From the NCBI RefSeq assembly GCF_009870125.1, contig NC_046683.1, forward strand, positions 15,013,001-15,077,000: 64,000 bases of DNA. Direction: 5' to 3'. The notes under the pieces are model-generated. The model searched no databases, was not told where the DNA came from, and was given only the letters and a program-made list of their open reading frames with translations. Both the position numbers and the translations under genes were made by a program. Of the stretch, positions 62,450-64,000 are shown in pieces (the stretch's first letter is position 1; every line of letters starts with the position of its first letter). The stretch is from Drosophila pseudoobscura. Taxonomy: Eukaryota; Arthropoda; Insecta; Diptera; Drosophilidae.

Positions 62450-63590
62450 GGGGAAAATCGTCTGCACCATCGGCACAGTTCCAGCCATCGCAGAGCAGGG
62501 TGGCCGATATGCAAAGCTGTGTGAAGGTGGAGTAGAATATTGTTAGTTTAAGAATTTTGACAGATATTGTGTCTTTCCACTCACCTTCCTGATGGGACAC
62601 TGAAAGTCTCCTGGCCGCTTACAGCAGTCGACCTCATCGTGGCCATTATCACAGTTGGTGGTGGCATCCCAGACCAGAGCCTTGTCAATGCACTCGACTG
62701 GCAGCTGAACTGATCCACCGACATGTGGGACATCCCACTTCACATTTGGGCCTCACATTTGGGCTTCACAGCGCCAGGAGCCGGGTGTGCTGTCCTTGTT
62801 CATGTCACTGCTCCCGCCACTGGGGCCGCCACTGGGGGCCCCAGACCGGATACGCAGCAGTTCTCCTTGTCCTCCAGCATCATCAGATGCTGGGGGCACG
62901 AGCAGACGTCGCGCGCTCTGCGTGCCAATGGCTATGCAGATGAGAAAACACTTTGTGCTGCTGTGCAGACACGTGTGGTTATGTGATCGGTGATCTGTGG
63001 CAGACGCTACAGCTCCGCGGAACGACGCTCACTGTTGAAAGTGATCCGTTCCACTCCGGTCTTGTCGTCCAGCCAGTACACAAGTCCCTCCACGGCGGCA
63101 ATGTTGATCACCTGCGAGATGTGCATCGAAACAAGGGAGCAGGGGATTACACATGTGTCCAAAGGATATCCATATTCGTTGCTTACTTGTTCCTTTCATC
63201 GATTCGCTTGCCATGGGCATAGTAGATCATATCGGACTGTTGATCCAGGGCCAGCGCCGTGACTCCTTCCAGCTTGTAGACCAGCCGCTCATTGCCATCG
63301 ACTAAATGATTCCTGGATAATGGCCTGTAGGCTGTCTACATCTGTCCAGAAGAGCAGACACGCCTTCATTGTGTGCACGGCAGTGTTGCGAGGCTTCTAC
63401 GAGTTCGTCCAGAAAATTAAAAGGGGCAACGTTTTAGAATAGGAGAGAGAGCTTTACCTGGCCCGGATATTCTTGCCGGACATCGGCAGCGGCACATTTA
63501 GGTAGACAGTCGTAGCTGGGGGGATGCAGGGCACGCACTTGGCGAGGCCGACCTCTGTCCGGCTGTCCATCCCCTTTAAAGGATGCGCGC
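62450..63590 (-). pseudogene. arr: decayed partial copy of arrow (LRP5/6 Wnt co-receptor)
   Basis: The minus strand encodes, in shifting frames, part of an LRP5/6 ectodomain. In order: LNVPLPMSGKNIRAR, KPRNTAVHTM, TDVDSLQAII, NERLVYKLEGVTALALDQQS, INIAAVEGLVYWLDDKTGVE (a YWTD-type propeller blade), then ERRSAEL with a stop in place of Gln, followed by CSCPQHLMMLEDKENC from the EGF-like part. LDL-receptor class A repeats follow ([44 protein letters not shown]). Several frameshifts, in-frame stops and a partial loss of the first LDLa repeat exclude function. At least three introns with good GT-AG ends survive (about 63457-63400, 63188-63124, 62583-62525), so this is a DNA duplication. arr is on Muller C in D. 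melanogaster. Confidence 0.85.
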
Positions 63591-63733
63591 CCCGGCGTTC
63601 AAACTAAATCAATTCCCAGTGCTTCTTCTTCACCTGTCAGAGATTTAATAACAAAAAAAAAAAAGAAGTGGGTCAGACCGGACCGCTTGCTTATTTCCTC
63701 ATAATGTGCTGTTAGCGCAAAATTGTTGCGGTA

Positions 63734-63744
63734 CGGTCACACTG
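63734..63744 (+). promoter_or_regulatory. Motif 1 core-promoter element, plus orientation
   Basis: CGGTCACACTG, a perfect YGGTCACACTR match. It may mark the promoter of a plus-strand gene starting beyond the right edge. No coding exon is visible in the last 250 bases. Confidence 0.35.
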
Positions 63745-64000
63745 TTACTGTTAACGCAATGAAAACTTTTTACGCAATAAGGAAGATTTTAAACGTTGGA
63801 ACTTTTGTTGCTATGGTCAAAATAAGAAATTTTTATTGGGCAAAAGCGAAAGCAAAAATGAAGATATGATATGAAGGTAAAACGAAATTAATAAGGACCC
63901 TTGCTCAGATTTATATGTTATTGAAATATTCATGCATATGATTAGTGTCTTGTATATAAATCCCGATCCCGATACCTACTAATGGTCTCTGTAGGAAGAC

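Noticed and set aside
1-64000. CRISPR arrays, operons, riboswitches, prophage
   Set aside because: Not expected in an insect genome; no regularly spaced identical repeats or bacterial-type gene clusters were seen.

Overview
The window is nuclear DNA of a Drosophila species. Four protein-coding genes are recognisable: sisterless A (sisA), rudimentary (r, the CAD enzyme), Dora (the ZSWIM8 homologue) and a divergent ionotropic receptor. Introns are short with GTRAGT donors and pyrimidine-AG acceptors, and the gaps carry the (TATG)n, GAGA and A-rich tracts common in flies. r, Dora and sisA are X-linked (Muller A) in D. melanogaster. The strongly GC-biased coding DNA and the interspersed repeats fit an obscura-group fly, but the species is inferred, not proven.

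Layout. 1-12.3 kb is mostly non-coding, with one likely first coding exon of an unknown minus-strand gene (5305-5362), a 1.07-kb inverted-repeat element (6922-7991) and an ATG-less broken reading frame (10444-10942). 12.3-14.2 kb holds the ionotropic receptor (minus). 17.3-17.9 kb holds sisA (minus), with a TATA box and Zelda/TAGteam sites upstream. 19.7-20.2 kb holds a small two-exon gene of unknown function. 22.3-22.7 kb is a decayed BUD31/l(1)10Bb copy. sisA, l(1)10Bb and an Ir gene all lie in polytene region 10B of D. melanogaster.

24.5-36.5 kb is r (plus, six coding exons, 2238 aa), which carries the first three steps of pyrimidine synthesis. Its ~5-kb intron contains an antisense nested gene for a Mab-21-domain protein with an N-myristoylation signal. 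An intact but diverged, intronless RpL30-like gene lies just downstream (36.8-37.1 kb, minus).

46.4-59.9 kb is Dora (minus, eight coding exons, 2114 aa), the substrate receptor of the E3 ligase for target-directed microRNA degradation. Its stop is UGA-C, followed in frame by 252 open codons, so it is a strong stop-codon readthrough candidate. Upstream of its first AUG the frame is open for 119 more codons without an AUG. An A-rich tract of up to ~6.5 kb downstream looks like a very long 3' UTR. Its ~6.6-kb first intron contains a degenerate tRNA-Glu-like sequence. 62.4-63.6 kb is a frameshifted copy of part of arrow (arr) that still has introns, so it arose by DNA duplication.

Nothing prokaryotic, no CRISPR array and no intact retroelement was found. 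The main points of interest are the possible two-sided extension of Dora, the cluster of decayed gene copies (BUD31, arr, tRNA-Glu, an RpL30 retrocopy) and a ~200-bp dispersed repeat next to both the r and Dora promoters.
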